Shown here: one piece after another, positions 1 through 9,437 of the stretch
Position numbering within the stretch: the first letter of the stretch is position 1
How the letters are laid out: the number at the start of each line of letters is the position of its first letter
Assembly: GCA_964461835.1 (NCBI GenBank)
Contig: CAYWVO010000007.1
Coordinates: forward strand, 1 to 64,000
From: CAYWVO01 sp964461835
Lineage (GTDB): Bacteria > Zixibacteria > MSB-5A5 > WJJR01 > JAJRUJ01
Length of the DNA: 64,000 bases
Reading direction: 5' to 3'
Translations under genes and position numbers: made by a program
Notes under the pieces: generated by a model
Seen by the model: only the letters and a program-made list of their open reading frames with translations
What the model was told of the DNA's origin: nothing
The model's database searches: none

Positions 1-38
1 ACGTTTGTCCGAAGCATATACCTACCGAGAGTGATCAT
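1..38 (-). CDS. Possible 5' end of a gene leaving the left edge
   Basis: On the minus strand an ATG at 38-36 opens a frame that stays open to the window edge (MITLGRYMLRTN...). A strong Shine-Dalgarno sequence (AAAGGAG) lies about 9 bases upstream. A second ATG at 42-40 is better spaced from the same site but meets a stop after six codons. Only twelve residues are visible, so no function can be given. Confidence 0.35.
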   Translation of the reverse strand, partial: MITLGRYMLRTN

Positions 39-257
39 TCATACCATCTCCTTTGGTTGTCGTGTTTTCCGTTGCGTCTCAGTTTTCCATCGTTTTGTTG
101 CTCGTTCTAGTGCGGTCTACGAATTAAAGACAAAAAACGTTTCGCTTTTTGGGATTATGACGCCAGTCTTATTTACGCTACGCGGTTAAATGGTAGTGGT
201 GTGATCAGAGATTGCCTGCGAAGCAGGTTGATAGGGAGCGAACCCTTAAGGAAAACT

Positions 258-752
258 TCAGGAGCGCTTGCGACGTTTCTTTCTGGGTTTCTTCTTGCGC
301 TTAATCCTCACGATGGTTCCACGGCAATTGGGAGCGCCGCAGTTACAGGGATAGATGCGTTTCGCTTCCGCTTCGGATTCTTCACACTCGTACTGGTAAT
401 CGTAGGTGAGCTCGACCCCCGGTTGGATATTATGGATGGCCTCGATAAAAATTCGCCCTTCGTCGTCTACCGCTTCACAATTGGGATCGCAAGAGTGATT
501 GAGGTATTTGGCTTCGTTTCCCCGGACGCCGGCATCGATAACAAATCGATCATCGATTTCAAATAAAAACGTATGATGTCGATTCATGCCTTCATCATCA
601 TACCGCCGGTTCGCTTCCTCCCAGTGGATTATTTCGCCCTTATATTCAATAATGCGTTGGCCCTTGCGGATGCGCCGGGTAGCGAATGCGCCTTTCCCCT
701 GGATCTTGGAATTTCGAATTTCGAAAGGATACAAGTTGTTGTTTCTCACGGC
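258..752 (-). CDS. SET-domain protein-lysine methyltransferase
   Basis: Small SET-domain protein that would transfer methyl groups from S-adenosylmethionine to protein lysines; its target is unknown. The sequence shows the N-terminal SET strand (KIQGKGAFATRRIRKGQ), the catalytic NHSCDPNC motif, the ELTYDY motif, and a post-SET cysteine cluster (CNCGAPNCRG). The last 18 residues are almost all Lys/Arg. I place the start at the ATG at 752 because GGGAG lies 8 bases upstream; a longer frame from 797 has no ribosome site. It lies downstream of the CoA-binding protein with a 281-base spacer that holds nothing I recognise, so it may have its own promoter. SET proteins of this compact type are known in bacteria, though their substrates are rarely established. 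Confidence 0.9.
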   Translation of the reverse strand, partial: AVRNNNLYPFEIRNSKIQGKGAFATRRIRKGQRIIEYKGEIIHWEEANRRYDDEGMNRHHTFLFEIDDRFVIDAGVRGNEAKYLNHSCDPNCEAVDDEGRIFIEAIHNIQPGVELTYDYQYECEESEAEAKRIYPCNCGAPNCRGTIVRIKRKKKPRKKRRKRS

Positions 753-1033
753 CATGCGTGTATGCTCCCAGTGGCGATGTCTCCTGCCGGTTTTCATGTA
801 CGATGGAGACCACGGCGATCTCCCGGTTGGTCTGCCTCAATCCAGTCGACCATTAAACAAAAGTATCGTAGCGGGGTCAAGTACCGGAAGCAGCTGACGT
901 GCCCTCAGCGAATGTACCGGCAGGTTCGGCGACTCGCCCGGATGAGAATAGGGCTACTTTCTTGGGGAGAAAGCAGGGCCCGGCGCACCCTGCGTCGTTG
1001 ACAGATCCTGTAATTTGGACGCTCTTCCGTCGT

Positions 1034-1414
1034 TTAAAAATTGTCTGAGTGCTCGCCGAGGTCAATGATTGAACAGGCAGCCGCGGCGGGCAAACCCTTG
1101 GCGCGGGCGGCAGCCAGCAACTCATCCGATTCAGCCCCCGGATTGAAAAACAGTTCCTCGGGATTGGCTTTTTTAAAATCCTCCAGTAATTTCAGACTCA
1201 CCTGTGGCGGTAAATAGACACTGATACGGTCAATTTTCTCCGGAATGTCCGCCAGTGACTTATACACTCGCAGCCCCTCAATTTCTGTTTCCTTAGGATT
1301 TACCGGGAACACTTTCCAGCCTTGTTTGAGATGCGCACGCACTGACTTATTACCGTATTTTTCCCGGTTTGCTGACGCGCCGATGATAGCGACAGTCTTT
1401 TGTTGTGCGGTCAT
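1034..1414 (-). CDS. CoA-binding domain protein (YccU-like)
   Basis: Single-domain Rossmann-fold protein of the CoA-binding family (related to the N-terminal domain of succinyl-CoA synthetase alpha). Visible features are the N-terminal VAIIGASANREKYGNKSVRA phosphate-binding loop, the VFPVNPKETEIEGLRVY segment, and the IDRISVYLPPQ and FFNPGAESDEL stretches typical of the family. The length of 126 residues is usual for stand-alone members, whose physiological role is not settled. The start lies 39 bases after the stop of the DUF362 gene, so the two are probably co-transcribed. Confidence 0.85.
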   Translation of the reverse strand: MTAQQKTVAIIGASANREKYGNKSVRAHLKQGWKVFPVNPKETEIEGLRVYKSLADIPEKIDRISVYLPPQVSLKLLEDFKKANPEELFFNPGAESDELLAAARAKGLPAAAACSIIDLGEHSDNF

Positions 1415-1453
1415 TATTGCCTCCTCGGCCCTGATACGTAACAGGGAGCGCGT

Positions 1454-2545
1454 CTATGGATATTTCGTCTTATACGAGGTAAACAAATTGCCCCATTCCG
1501 TTTTGAGGAACGTGTTGATAATTTTTTGCCCCACGGTAGGATACCAAAGCAAGTCGTGATAGACGTTCGACGCCGCCGGCGCCCAGACGACCAGAGGTGA
1601 ATGCAAGGCGACCTTCTCCAAGAAGCGCAGCGGTCCTTTGCGCAGCATCTGATCGCCCCAGATAACCAGCGATTTGCGGGTCTGAAAATGGAGGTTTAAG
1701 TCCGAGATATCATCCCCGACCAAATCGATTTCGCGACGGTCCGCGACGCCCAGGTTGCGGTCATGACACATCTTAAGATAGGGAATAGATAGAGGATCAA
1801 ATCCCATTATCCCTGCAGCCACCGCATCAATGGCGACCGAGTCGAACGAGGCCAGAATGACATTCCCCGGTCGCGGGATCATTGTCCGCGGGCCGGCCCC
1901 GTCCCCGCACACGGTGCCGTCCATGACCGCCAGCGTTTTCGGATGCAGCTCATTTTGCATCAGCATCAGGTCGACCAGCACTTCGTGGATATATTTATGG
2001 GCGTAATGTCGCACCTCTTTCAACAGCCCGCCGAAGGCATTTTTGATCGCCCCGGTTGTCGTAGAGTGACCGTGTGTCTTGACGGTCGGCAGATGAAGGA
2101 TTTGCCGACCGATGAACATTCGCGGAATTTCAATACCCTCGGGGAAGATTTCGTTAAGTTTCAACAGTGGGGCTTTGAAATCATACACGGTCCACTCAAC
2201 GTCAGTCAGCGGCACAAAATCCAATTGATAATGGTTGAGGACCGGATACCAGAGATTATTCTGTGCGCCCTGGCGGGGATTGGTAACTACAGTCTTGTTC
2301 TCAATCGGGATCAACCGCTTGCGGTCATATCCGTAATCGAGCAGCGCTTTAATGACGCCTTCCACCTGCCACGGTTGTGACGAACAGGCGGGGAAATATT
2401 TAGTCCACGAGAGATTCAGCTTCAGCAACGTATCGGTCTCGCGGTCCAATCCGTCGACTACACCAATCAAGTCCATTAAGCGGCGGTAATCATCCACCAC
2501 CGTTTCCGGAGTCGTCATTATTGCCGCAACACGTGATCGCATCAT
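1454..2545 (-). CDS. DUF362 domain-containing protein
   Basis: Member of the DUF362 family, whose biochemical activity is poorly defined; relatives are often fused to ferredoxin domains. This 363-residue copy has no visible 4Fe-4S cysteine pattern. Family-like segments include LLKLNLSWTKYFPAC near the N-terminus, the KTHGHSTTTGAIKNAFGG stretch in the middle, and AIDAVAAGIMGFDPLSIPYL towards the end. I use the first of two adjacent ATG codons because AGGA lies about 8 bases upstream. It sits 85 bases behind the polysaccharide deacetylase and may be the distal part of the exopolysaccharide transcript, but nothing in the sequence ties it to that pathway. Confidence 0.8.
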   Translation of the reverse strand: MMRSRVAAIMTTPETVVDDYRRLMDLIGVVDGLDRETDTLLKLNLSWTKYFPACSSQPWQVEGVIKALLDYGYDRKRLIPIENKTVVTNPRQGAQNNLWYPVLNHYQLDFVPLTDVEWTVYDFKAPLLKLNEIFPEGIEIPRMFIGRQILHLPTVKTHGHSTTTGAIKNAFGGLLKEVRHYAHKYIHEVLVDLMLMQNELHPKTLAVMDGTVCGDGAGPRTMIPRPGNVILASFDSVAIDAVAAGIMGFDPLSIPYLKMCHDRNLGVADRREIDLVGDDISDLNLHFQTRKSLVIWGDQMLRKGPLRFLEKVALHSPLVVWAPAASNVYHDLLWYPTVGQKIINTFLKTEWGNLFTSYKTKYP

Positions 2546-2630
2546 TGGTTCTTCCTAACTCTTTCGTTGTTGATCGATATGATACGTGATACCGCCGGTT
2601 GATGTAGACTCACAGAGACAAAAAATGCCT

Positions 2631-3581
2631 TCAGGAACGGTTCTTCTGCGATGCATCCCGTTTCAAGGGCGGGGGTTGCACGGTCATGGACGGTGGCAGC
2701 GTGTCTTCCGCTTGAATCTCGTCAATGGATAGCAGCGGCCGTTGACCGGCCTCCTGGGAGGCCAAGAAGTCGGCAATGGTCCCGAAACGGAACTCTGCGA
2801 GCAGTCGCTGTAACTTATCGGCCGTTGTCCGCAAATTGGCGTAGTGGCGAAACCGGCGCAAAAATGAGAGCCGTGTCCGCGGCTGATCGGGATCGATTTC
2901 CCAGGGGTGGACGTAGACGATTGCCGGATGACCGCACCGATTGGCCGCGCGAATTGCCCGCTTCGTGTACCAATACGGAAATAATCGGAGATACCCACCC
3001 CCCGCTGCCGGAAAATTATAGCCCAGGATGCGCCAGGTGGTCATCGGGATCTCGTTGATGATCTGACCATCTGCCAGTTCCAAACGGAATGGGTACCGTG
3101 GCAAATGGGGGCACCCGTAGGTGTCATGATGAACCGGGAAAATGGACGAGTCGTACGTGAATCCGGATCGGGCGAGGATTTCCCAGGCCCAGGGAGTCTT
3201 TTCGCTCAGCGAAAAGCTCGGCGCCCGGTAGCCGATAATGTCGGTGTCTACAGTCTGTCTGATCGCCGCGAGTGATTGTTCGATATCTTCGGCGAATTCC
3301 GCCGGCGTTTGAGTGTAGGCCAGACGGTGTGCGTATCCATGCGAGGCGATTTCATGGCCCCGGCCGGCAATATGGCCGACCAGGTCCGGGAGTTTCTCGG
3401 CGATCCAGCCCAGAACGAAAAACGTCGCTTTGACATCGTAGTGCTCAAATAAGGCCATGAGATTCATAACGTTGGGCAGGACACGCATCTTAAATTTATG
3501 CCAGTCGGAGAATTTGATCGTCTCGGCCTGCGATTCAACCTGAAACCAATCCTCGACGTCAACCGTCAGCAAATTCTGCAT
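2631..3581 (-). CDS. Polysaccharide deacetylase, XrtA/PEP-CTERM-associated type
   Basis: NodB-fold carbohydrate esterase that removes acetyl groups from an exopolysaccharide. The protein starts directly with the LTVDVEDWFQ motif carrying the metal and base aspartates, followed by the SHGYAH histidine motif (residues 80-85), the IIGYRAPSFSL motif and the C-terminal VYVHPWEIDPDQPR segment typical of the subfamily found in exosortase-linked exopolysaccharide loci. AAGGAG lies 5 bases before the ATG. No signal peptide is visible, as is usual in this subfamily. It follows the BY-kinase by 35 bases and should be part of the same operon. No exosortase gene is present in the window, so only the polysaccharide half of such a system is seen. 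Confidence 0.9.
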   Translation of the reverse strand: MQNLLTVDVEDWFQVESQAETIKFSDWHKFKMRVLPNVMNLMALFEHYDVKATFFVLGWIAEKLPDLVGHIAGRGHEIASHGYAHRLAYTQTPAEFAEDIEQSLAAIRQTVDTDIIGYRAPSFSLSEKTPWAWEILARSGFTYDSSIFPVHHDTYGCPHLPRYPFRLELADGQIINEIPMTTWRILGYNFPAAGGGYLRLFPYWYTKRAIRAANRCGHPAIVYVHPWEIDPDQPRTRLSFLRRFRHYANLRTTADKLQRLLAEFRFGTIADFLASQEAGQRPLLSIDEIQAEDTLPPSMTVQPPPLKRDASQKNRS

Positions 3582-3616
3582 GGCGGCTCCTTATATCCAA
3601 TAATCCTCTGACGGTA

Positions 3617-4441
3617 TTATCGGCCGGTTTGCTTGTAGCGATATCCGTAGTATTTATGATTATAATAGTAGGGTAGCGATTCTTTTAAATTATTAAGTAC
3701 GATTCCCAGCAAATTAAGCTTGGTGTCTTGAATAATTTTCGTTGCACGGCCGGCGACTTCTCGCTGCGTGTCTCCGGCTTTAAGCACCATTACTACTCCG
3801 TCCACGGAACGCCCCAGCGTGATTGCATCATCCACCGGCACAAGGGGAGCACAGTCGATCACGATGCGGTCGAAGTAGAACGCGAGCTCTTCCAGGAATT
3901 CGGCCCAGCGTTTTGCCCTCAGCAATTCCGTTGGATCGTCAACGGTGGTCCCGGCGGTCATTATCTTTAAGTTCTCCAGGTCGGTAGCGCGCAGACAGTG
4001 CTCCACGGATGCCTGCTGCTGCAGGCAATCGGTAACCCCGTCGCGGAAGGGTTTGCGAAACATGCGATGGACCGCCGGACGCCGGAGATCGCAGTCCAAA
4101 AGCAGGGTTTGCTGATTGAGGTAGACCGCGGCGGTAATCGCCAGGAACGCGGCGACCGTACTTTTGCCCTCGCTGGTCAACGCCGAGGTGATCAGCACTG
4201 ATTTCGGGCCGTGAATCTCACCGCCCGGAGTGGGCACCCAGCCGATATTGTCACAGATGCGACGAAACTCCGTGCCGACTACCGCTTCCTGGCGATAGAT
4301 ATCCAGCACCGTCGGGCCCGCCGGTGCTTTGGAGCGGTTTTTCTTGCCCTGCCCCGCGCGTCGGTTCGCTGACCCATCGGCTTTGATCCGCCCGGTCGGG
4401 GGTCGATTACTTTTCTTGTGGTCCATCGCCTGAGCGCTCAT
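3617..4441 (-). CDS. BY-kinase (CpsD/CapB-type tyrosine kinase of exopolysaccharide synthesis)
   Basis: Cytoplasmic bacterial tyrosine kinase that works with the Wzz/GumC partner to control polysaccharide chain length and export. The sequence shows Walker A (SALTSEGKST, 86-95), Walker A' (LLLDCDLRRP, 113-122), Walker B (RIVIDCAP, 192-199), and a C-terminal cluster of seven tyrosines in the last 17 residues, the usual autophosphorylation tail. The first 45 residues are basic and low in complexity. Its start overlaps the end of the TPR gene by 35 bases, which suggests translational coupling. It is a separate polypeptide from the membrane activator, as in CapA/CapB systems, rather than a fused Wzc. 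Confidence 0.92.
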   Translation of the reverse strand: MSAQAMDHKKSNRPPTGRIKADGSANRRAGQGKKNRSKAPAGPTVLDIYRQEAVVGTEFRRICDNIGWVPTPGGEIHGPKSVLITSALTSEGKSTVAAFLAITAAVYLNQQTLLLDCDLRRPAVHRMFRKPFRDGVTDCLQQQASVEHCLRATDLENLKIMTAGTTVDDPTELLRAKRWAEFLEELAFYFDRIVIDCAPLVPVDDAITLGRSVDGVVMVLKAGDTQREVAGRATKIIQDTKLNLLGIVLNNLKESLPYYYNHKYYGYRYKQTGR

Positions 4442-5789
4442 AAATGTCCTGATGATTTCCCGGATTTACCTGATCACCGGGAATATTGTTGACCTGTTGT
4501 GTACCTCGCAACGCGGCTCTTACCAGTAACGACAGCCCTTTGTCTTCGTTTTGCGCCAGCCGGCGATTGCGCTGGGCGGCCTGAAAGTCCGGATTGATGG
4601 CCAGGGCGCGATCGTATTCCTGAATCGAGCGGCGGTGCACCAGTTGCGCCAGGATCATATACGATTGGGCTAACCGATAGCGCAGGTCCGCATAATGGGG
4701 ATGGAGACGGACTTCCTCGCGTAATCGGGCAATCTCGCCGGACAATTCGGCTTCCGTCGGCATAAATTTGTCGGAGCAGAGAGCGAGATCGAGAGTTGAA
4801 ATCGGAATCGGTCGCGGGATTCCCAGCACCGCTTCTTTGGCCGCCACATAGGCGTCGAACGATTCCGGCAGCCGGTCTTCATCCAGGTACCGCTGACCCA
4901 TAAAATATTTACTGTTCCGGAGAGCGGGTTCGATCACCGCCGCCTTCTCAAACATCTCACGTGACCGCTGTTTAAGGTCGACATGCATCTGATAGTTTTC
5001 ACGCCGCACCCCGTTTAAGATATGTGCCAATCCCAGGTTATAGTAGGGTTGCCAGTAGTACGGGTTATGCTGGGCCGCTTTGCGGAAATAATCGACGGCT
5101 TTTCGGCACGAGGACAACGCCAGGTACACTTCTCCCAGCCGGTTTATATAGTCGGGATACCGGGGACGCAGGCGTACCGCCCGGTCCAGATGTGCCTCCG
5201 CTTCCTGGTACAGGTGTAACTGCAAGAAGCAGCTCCCAAGATTATACTGCGCTTCGGCGAAATCCGGAGCCAGTAAGACGGCACGTTCAAACTCCCGCCG
5301 GGCGTCCAGCCACATATTCCGCGAGGCAAAGAGCTCTCCAATATAATTATGCAGGGATGATTCGTGGGAATCCGTTGCCGTCTCTGATAAGCGAAAGATC
5401 CGCGCGGTCTCACCGCTGGTTTGTTCGTGCAGCTGTCGGAGCGCCGGGAGGACGCGTTGGGATGGCAAATCTGTTAACGACTCACCGAGGATTGAGGTGA
5501 GCCGAACTCCCTCGCCGAAAATATCACTGCGCAATCGTCCCGCTGCCGGGTCTACCACAGTTTGCACGAGGTACTCCCGTCCCACATGTTTCAACCGCGT
5601 GTTGAATCGCAACATATTAGTTGCCGGCTGTGATTGTGTGGTAACCGCAGGAGTCATACTGCCGGCATCGGAAAGTCGTGATGAACCTGTATCCGCAGAG
5701 ACAAGTGGCTTGTTGGACGGTTGATCCGGTTGTGCTGTGGCATTCGTTATGTCGATGGAGACGGGCGCCCCCCTATCCTTTTTGGGCAA
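4407..5789 (-). CDS. TPR protein of the exopolysaccharide operon
   Basis: A 460-residue tetratricopeptide-repeat protein without a signal peptide or membrane segment. The first 100 residues are polar and rich in Pro/Ser/Thr. A short LKHVGREYLVQTVVDP stretch follows, then repeated helix pairs from about residue 150 to 420, for example FAEAQYNLGSCFLQLHLYQE and WQPYYNLGLAHILNG. It overlaps both neighbours (Wzz upstream by 17 bases, BY-kinase downstream by 35), so it is firmly in the operon. TPR proteins in such loci are thought to act as scaffolds for synthesis or export; the specific partner is not visible here. Confidence 0.85.
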   Translation of the reverse strand: MPKKDRGAPVSIDITNATAQPDQPSNKPLVSADTGSSRLSDAGSMTPAVTTQSQPATNMLRFNTRLKHVGREYLVQTVVDPAAGRLRSDIFGEGVRLTSILGESLTDLPSQRVLPALRQLHEQTSGETARIFRLSETATDSHESSLHNYIGELFASRNMWLDARREFERAVLLAPDFAEAQYNLGSCFLQLHLYQEAEAHLDRAVRLRPRYPDYINRLGEVYLALSSCRKAVDYFRKAAQHNPYYWQPYYNLGLAHILNGVRRENYQMHVDLKQRSREMFEKAAVIEPALRNSKYFMGQRYLDEDRLPESFDAYVAAKEAVLGIPRPIPISTLDLALCSDKFMPTEAELSGEIARLREEVRLHPHYADLRYRLAQSYMILAQLVHRRSIQEYDRALAINPDFQAAQRNRRLAQNEDKGLSLLVRAALRGTQQVNNIPGDQVNPGNHQDIYERSGDGPQEK

Positions 5790-7308
5790 ATTTCGCCTCC
5801 TTCAATTTTGTTACTTTCGGGAGGGTGGCCAGTACCCGGTATCCCAGATAATCCTCCATATCCTCGACAGTCCGGAATGAGCGATCGGTGTATTCGGTAA
5901 TAAGCACCAGGACAACACCGATCATCAGGCCCACCATCGCCGCGGCCATGGCGATTTTTTTCCGGTCGGGGTAAATCGGGACCGTCGGTGTCTTGGGCGG
6001 TTCGATCATGGTATACTTCGATTCCGCCGCCGCCCGTTGTTCCGCCTGACGGATTTGCGCGCCGGTATACTGCTCCACGAACCGGTTATAGATATCGCGG
6101 CTGGTCGCCTCTTCGGTCTCCAGACTACGCAATTTTTGTTCGTATTCGGGGCCGGTAGCCATGCGATCGCGGATGCGGTTTACGATCCGATTCATCACTT
6201 GCTGCCGCTGTTTCAAGAACTCCAACTGATGTTGCAGGTAGACGAGTTCGACCAGATTCTCGTGTTCGGACTCGGTCAGATTGGCGAAGGTCTCATCGAC
6301 AATGCGACTGATCTCCGCTTGAATATTGTTCAAGCCGGTGCCGAGCCGATAGTTGTAATCGACAATCGTCTTATCTTTCCAGGTATATCTCCCCAACAGA
6401 CTGCCCAGTTGGTCGATTAAGTTCAACTGTTCAGACTTCAGTTCTGCGAGACGATCGGAGTAGATAAAATCTGCGCGGGTGACCAGTTCCTCGCCGAGCT
6501 GGTTTTCCAAATCCGTGATGCGGGCCTCCGCAGTGGAGTAAGCCAAATCAACCCGGTCTTTTTCGGCGGTAATGTCCTGTAGATTATACTCAGATTCGAG
6601 GGTTTCATCGACCACGTCGCGGGCTTTCTGGCTTTTGAATTCAACGAGCCGGGATTGCGCCTCTTCCCACTTACCGCGATAGAGTTCGAGCTGTTCTTCG
6701 GAAAACTCTCCCGCCACCCGAATCGCCGCCACTTCTTCTTTGATCATGCTCTCTCGGAAAATTTCTGCCAGATGTTCGACCGCATCGCGCGCTTCTTCCG
6801 GGTCCGTTGAGGTGAAGGTAATCTCCATGTGCTCATTGCCGATCAAGGTAACATCGATCGCCCCCTGCAACCGGGCCAGGAGTAAGGAGACAATCGCACG
6901 TCGTTTATCCGCCGGGGACGTGACTTGCTCGGCAGCTTCCGCCTCGGGCCCACCCTCGGCAAGGATTTCGTCCACCCAGCCCATTCGACCAATCAGTTGT
7001 TCCAGGTAAGCGGTGGAGCGCAGACGGCGCAAAATCGATACGGTTTTTTCCGAACGCGAGCGCATGTCCCAGCCCCGGTCGGCGTCGGGGGTTAACCCCC
7101 GAACGGCCCGCCCCAGGATACTCTGTTTACCCATGCGGACCAGCACTTTCGCTTCGTATTGCCGGGTCAGCGTGTAGGAAAATCCGATTGCTGTCCCGGT
7201 GACCAGGACAACCGCCAGAATCAGGTACCATTTTCGCCGATTGAGAATCTTGGCGTATTCGCCCAGATTAAGCCCGATATCGGATGATTTTGGTTCCGGT
7301 GCTGCCAT
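5773..7308 (-). CDS. Wzz/GumC-type polysaccharide chain-length determinant
   Basis: Inner-membrane polysaccharide co-polymerase that sets chain length and activates the BY-kinase. It has an N-terminal membrane helix (about residues 29-47), a Wzz head with two long coiled-coil regions (about 190-260 and 330-400), the GAQIRQAEQRAAAESKYTMI segment, a Pro-rich PPKTPTVPIYPDRKK stretch just before the second membrane helix (about 455-475), and a short cytosolic tail. The length of 511 fits GumC-like proteins. It follows the Wza-type gene by 10 bases, and its end overlaps the TPR gene. No kinase domain is fused; the kinase is the separate gene at 3617-4441. Confidence 0.92.
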   Translation of the reverse strand: MAAPEPKSSDIGLNLGEYAKILNRRKWYLILAVVLVTGTAIGFSYTLTRQYEAKVLVRMGKQSILGRAVRGLTPDADRGWDMRSRSEKTVSILRRLRSTAYLEQLIGRMGWVDEILAEGGPEAEAAEQVTSPADKRRAIVSLLLARLQGAIDVTLIGNEHMEITFTSTDPEEARDAVEHLAEIFRESMIKEEVAAIRVAGEFSEEQLELYRGKWEEAQSRLVEFKSQKARDVVDETLESEYNLQDITAEKDRVDLAYSTAEARITDLENQLGEELVTRADFIYSDRLAELKSEQLNLIDQLGSLLGRYTWKDKTIVDYNYRLGTGLNNIQAEISRIVDETFANLTESEHENLVELVYLQHQLEFLKQRQQVMNRIVNRIRDRMATGPEYEQKLRSLETEEATSRDIYNRFVEQYTGAQIRQAEQRAAAESKYTMIEPPKTPTVPIYPDRKKIAMAAAMVGLMIGVVLVLITEYTDRSFRTVEDMEDYLGYRVLATLPKVTKLKEAKFAQKG

Positions 7309-7318
7309 TCCAGGGTAC

Positions 7319-8281
7319 CTACCGAGTTAGAATTAACACCAGGGAAGAGACCGTTCCCGTGACTGCCAGGAGATTGCGAATACCCGCCCAGGTAGTGGAG
7401 AGGATTCCTCGGTCCTCCCTTGGCACATAAATCGCATCCTCCCGCTGGAGAATATATCGCTCCGGGCCGCCGGTCTTGCCATACGCTTCCAAGTCAATAA
7501 TTCTCACTACCGGTTGTCCCGTGCTTTTCGAGACTACCCGGACCTTTGACAGATCGGCCCGGGGACCCGGCCCGCCGGCGAGGACTAATGCCTCGAGCAG
7601 GTCGATCCGCTCGTTCTCCATCGCGTGCCGTCCGGGGCTGGCGACACTCCCATAGATGTAATACGCTTTTTTGCGTTTTGATTGGTCAACGAATTGTTCT
7701 CCGCCGGTCCCGACCGGCAGGGGTGGAATGCGGACCGTGTATCCGGGGTGGAGGGCCGGCAGACGATCCAACTCGCCGGTAGCCAATATGTCGGCCAAAT
7801 CGACATGGATCACACCACCCCCGGCCTCGGCCGAGCGCAACACAGTAACGTCGGTCAAATCGGCATCTTCTGCGGGGCCGCCGGCCAGTTTAATCACTTC
7901 CCACAAGTCCGGGATTTCCTCAAAATAAAGCATCCCCGGCGTATTGACCTGCCCCCCGACGAAGACGCTTCGACTCCGATATTCTACCACGGTGACCACG
8001 ACCTGCGAAATATTCTGATTCACGCGGGAGATCCGTTCGACAATTATCTGTTCCAGGCGGCCCGTGGTCAATCCCACCGCCTGGGTCTCCCCGATAACCG
8101 CCAGCGTGATTTTGCCGTCCTGGCGCACCTTCACTTCTTGATCTAATTCGGGCTGTTGCCAATAGCTGACAGACAACACATCGCCGGGGCCAATGACATA
8201 TTCTGCCCGCGCATCACGTGGCGAGATCAGGATGGCCGGCACTATGACCAGTATTACCAGTGAGACCAGCGCACGCCTCAT
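7319..8281 (-). CDS. Wza-type polysaccharide export protein
   Basis: Periplasmic/outer-membrane polysaccharide export channel subunit. After a signal peptide (hydrophobic core LVILVIVPAILI, cleavage near ARA) comes the Poly_export domain (YVIGPGDVLSVSYWQQPEL) and two SLBB domains (SVFVGGQVNTPGMLYFEEIP and YYIYGSVASPGRHAMENERI). A C-terminal hydrophobic stretch (LLAVTGTVSSLVLILTR) closes the protein. I chose the ATG at 8281 because GAGGA lies 7 bases upstream and it begins a good signal peptide; a longer frame from 8368 would overlap the cyclase gene and lacks these signals. No lipobox cysteine is visible after the signal sequence, unlike classical Wza. Confidence 0.93.
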   Translation of the reverse strand: MRRALVSLVILVIVPAILISPRDARAEYVIGPGDVLSVSYWQQPELDQEVKVRQDGKITLAVIGETQAVGLTTGRLEQIIVERISRVNQNISQVVVTVVEYRSRSVFVGGQVNTPGMLYFEEIPDLWEVIKLAGGPAEDADLTDVTVLRSAEAGGGVIHVDLADILATGELDRLPALHPGYTVRIPPLPVGTGGEQFVDQSKRKKAYYIYGSVASPGRHAMENERIDLLEALVLAGGPGPRADLSKVRVVSKSTGQPVVRIIDLEAYGKTGGPERYILQREDAIYVPREDRGILSTTWAGIRNLLAVTGTVSSLVLILTR

Positions 8282-8309
8282 AAGCAAATCCTCATTTTCC
8301 CCTACAGCA

Positions 8310-9422
8310 TTAATACTGGCAGGAGGCTTCCATGCCCGGCGCAAAAATAACCGCGGTATCCCCCCCACTTTCTTTGGCCTTTAACAGGGCCATATCAGCA
8401 CACCAAAATAGTTGTTCCGGGCCATTGGCATGGTCGGGGAAGACTGCCGCCCCCATAGAAACCGTTAAACGCTCGGACTGACGTTCCTGCCCGAGTTGAA
8501 ATTCGTGCTCCAATATGGTCTGTCGCAGGCGGCTCGTAAAGGAAAAACAATCAGGGTGGGACGTTTCGGGCATCACGATGACGAATTCGTCACCCCCATA
8601 CCGGCAGGGAATATCGATGGAGCGGATAGAAACCGAAAGTACCTGGGCCAGTTGCTGGAGTATTTGATCTCCTGCCTGGTGGCCGTAGCGGTCGTTGAGC
8701 ATTTTGAAGCGGTCGAGATCAAAAATCACCAGGGAGAGGCAACGGTCGAACCGCCGGGCACGAGTGATTTCCTCGTGCAAACGCCGTTGGAAAAACCGCC
8801 GATTGAAGACTCCGGTGAGCGCATCGGTATAAGAAAGTTCCTCCAGCCGGGAGAGCCGTTCCTGGTTGTCCAGCGCCATCTCGAAATAGGTTACCCAGCG
8901 GTCAAGGTGGGCCAGGTTGGGGTGTTCGTCGCTGGTGCATTGAGATTTACCGAGCATCCCCACTATTGCATTGCCGCTTTTAGTTTGCGCGCGAAAACAA
9001 GCCATAAACTGATGACGGTTCGTGGGGGGGAGGAGCATTATCCGACCATTGGGCAAAGACACCGAGTGTTGTTGAGAATGGGAAATGGGGCATCGTGCAG
9101 CCGTAACCGGGATTTCCGTCTCCGCCAGGCCACGAGCCGTAATGATTTTCTGGCACCCGCCATCGATATACTGTCGGATGAATAATGAGCAGTCCACGCC
9201 GAACGTGTCTGCTACATTGTCGCTGAACACTTCGCAAAGCATCCGCGGGTCCCGGGCTTGCAGCCAGCGGGCGAGCACTCGTTCGGGCGGTGGGAGACCG
9301 GGTGGCGCGGCGCTGATTGACCAGCCATTGGGAAACATTCGGTGCGGGAGGGCCGATACCCGCCGATGATGACGGGATCGGGAACTGCCCAGTCCCGAAC
9401 GCCATGTCAACTTGCGGGCCAT
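8310..9422 (-). CDS. Diguanylate cyclase (GGDEF) with N-terminal sensor-like region
   Basis: Makes cyclic di-GMP. The C-terminal GGDEF domain has the DALTGVFNRRFFQRRL start, the FDLDRFKMLNDRYGH metal-binding segment and an intact GGDEF active site (276-280). An RSID inhibitory site sits exactly five residues before it, so product inhibition is likely. The first 190 residues carry no membrane helix and look like a degenerate GAF-type sensor; I cannot name the ligand. It lies 28 bases upstream of the Wza gene and 15 bases behind the STAS gene, which places second-messenger synthesis inside the exopolysaccharide operon. No PilZ or other c-di-GMP receptor is visible in the operon. Confidence 0.93.
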   Translation of the reverse strand: MARKLTWRSGLGSSRSRHHRRVSALPHRMFPNGWSISAAPPGLPPPERVLARWLQARDPRMLCEVFSDNVADTFGVDCSLFIRQYIDGGCQKIITARGLAETEIPVTAARCPISHSQQHSVSLPNGRIMLLPPTNRHQFMACFRAQTKSGNAIVGMLGKSQCTSDEHPNLAHLDRWVTYFEMALDNQERLSRLEELSYTDALTGVFNRRFFQRRLHEEITRARRFDRCLSLVIFDLDRFKMLNDRYGHQAGDQILQQLAQVLSVSIRSIDIPCRYGGDEFVIVMPETSHPDCFSFTSRLRQTILEHEFQLGQERQSERLTVSMGAAVFPDHANGPEQLFWCADMALLKAKESGGDTAVIFAPGMEASCQY

Positions 9423-9437
9423 GACTCGTCCCTCACG

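Noticed and set aside
22..42. Six-codon ORF MNDHSR behind a strong ribosome site
   Set aside because: Too short to call; the overlapping ATG four bases on opens a frame that continues off the edge and is the simpler reading.
573..1001. 142-codon plus-strand frame over the SET gene and spacer
   Set aside because: It overlaps the SET gene in antisense and shows no protein-like composition or start signal.
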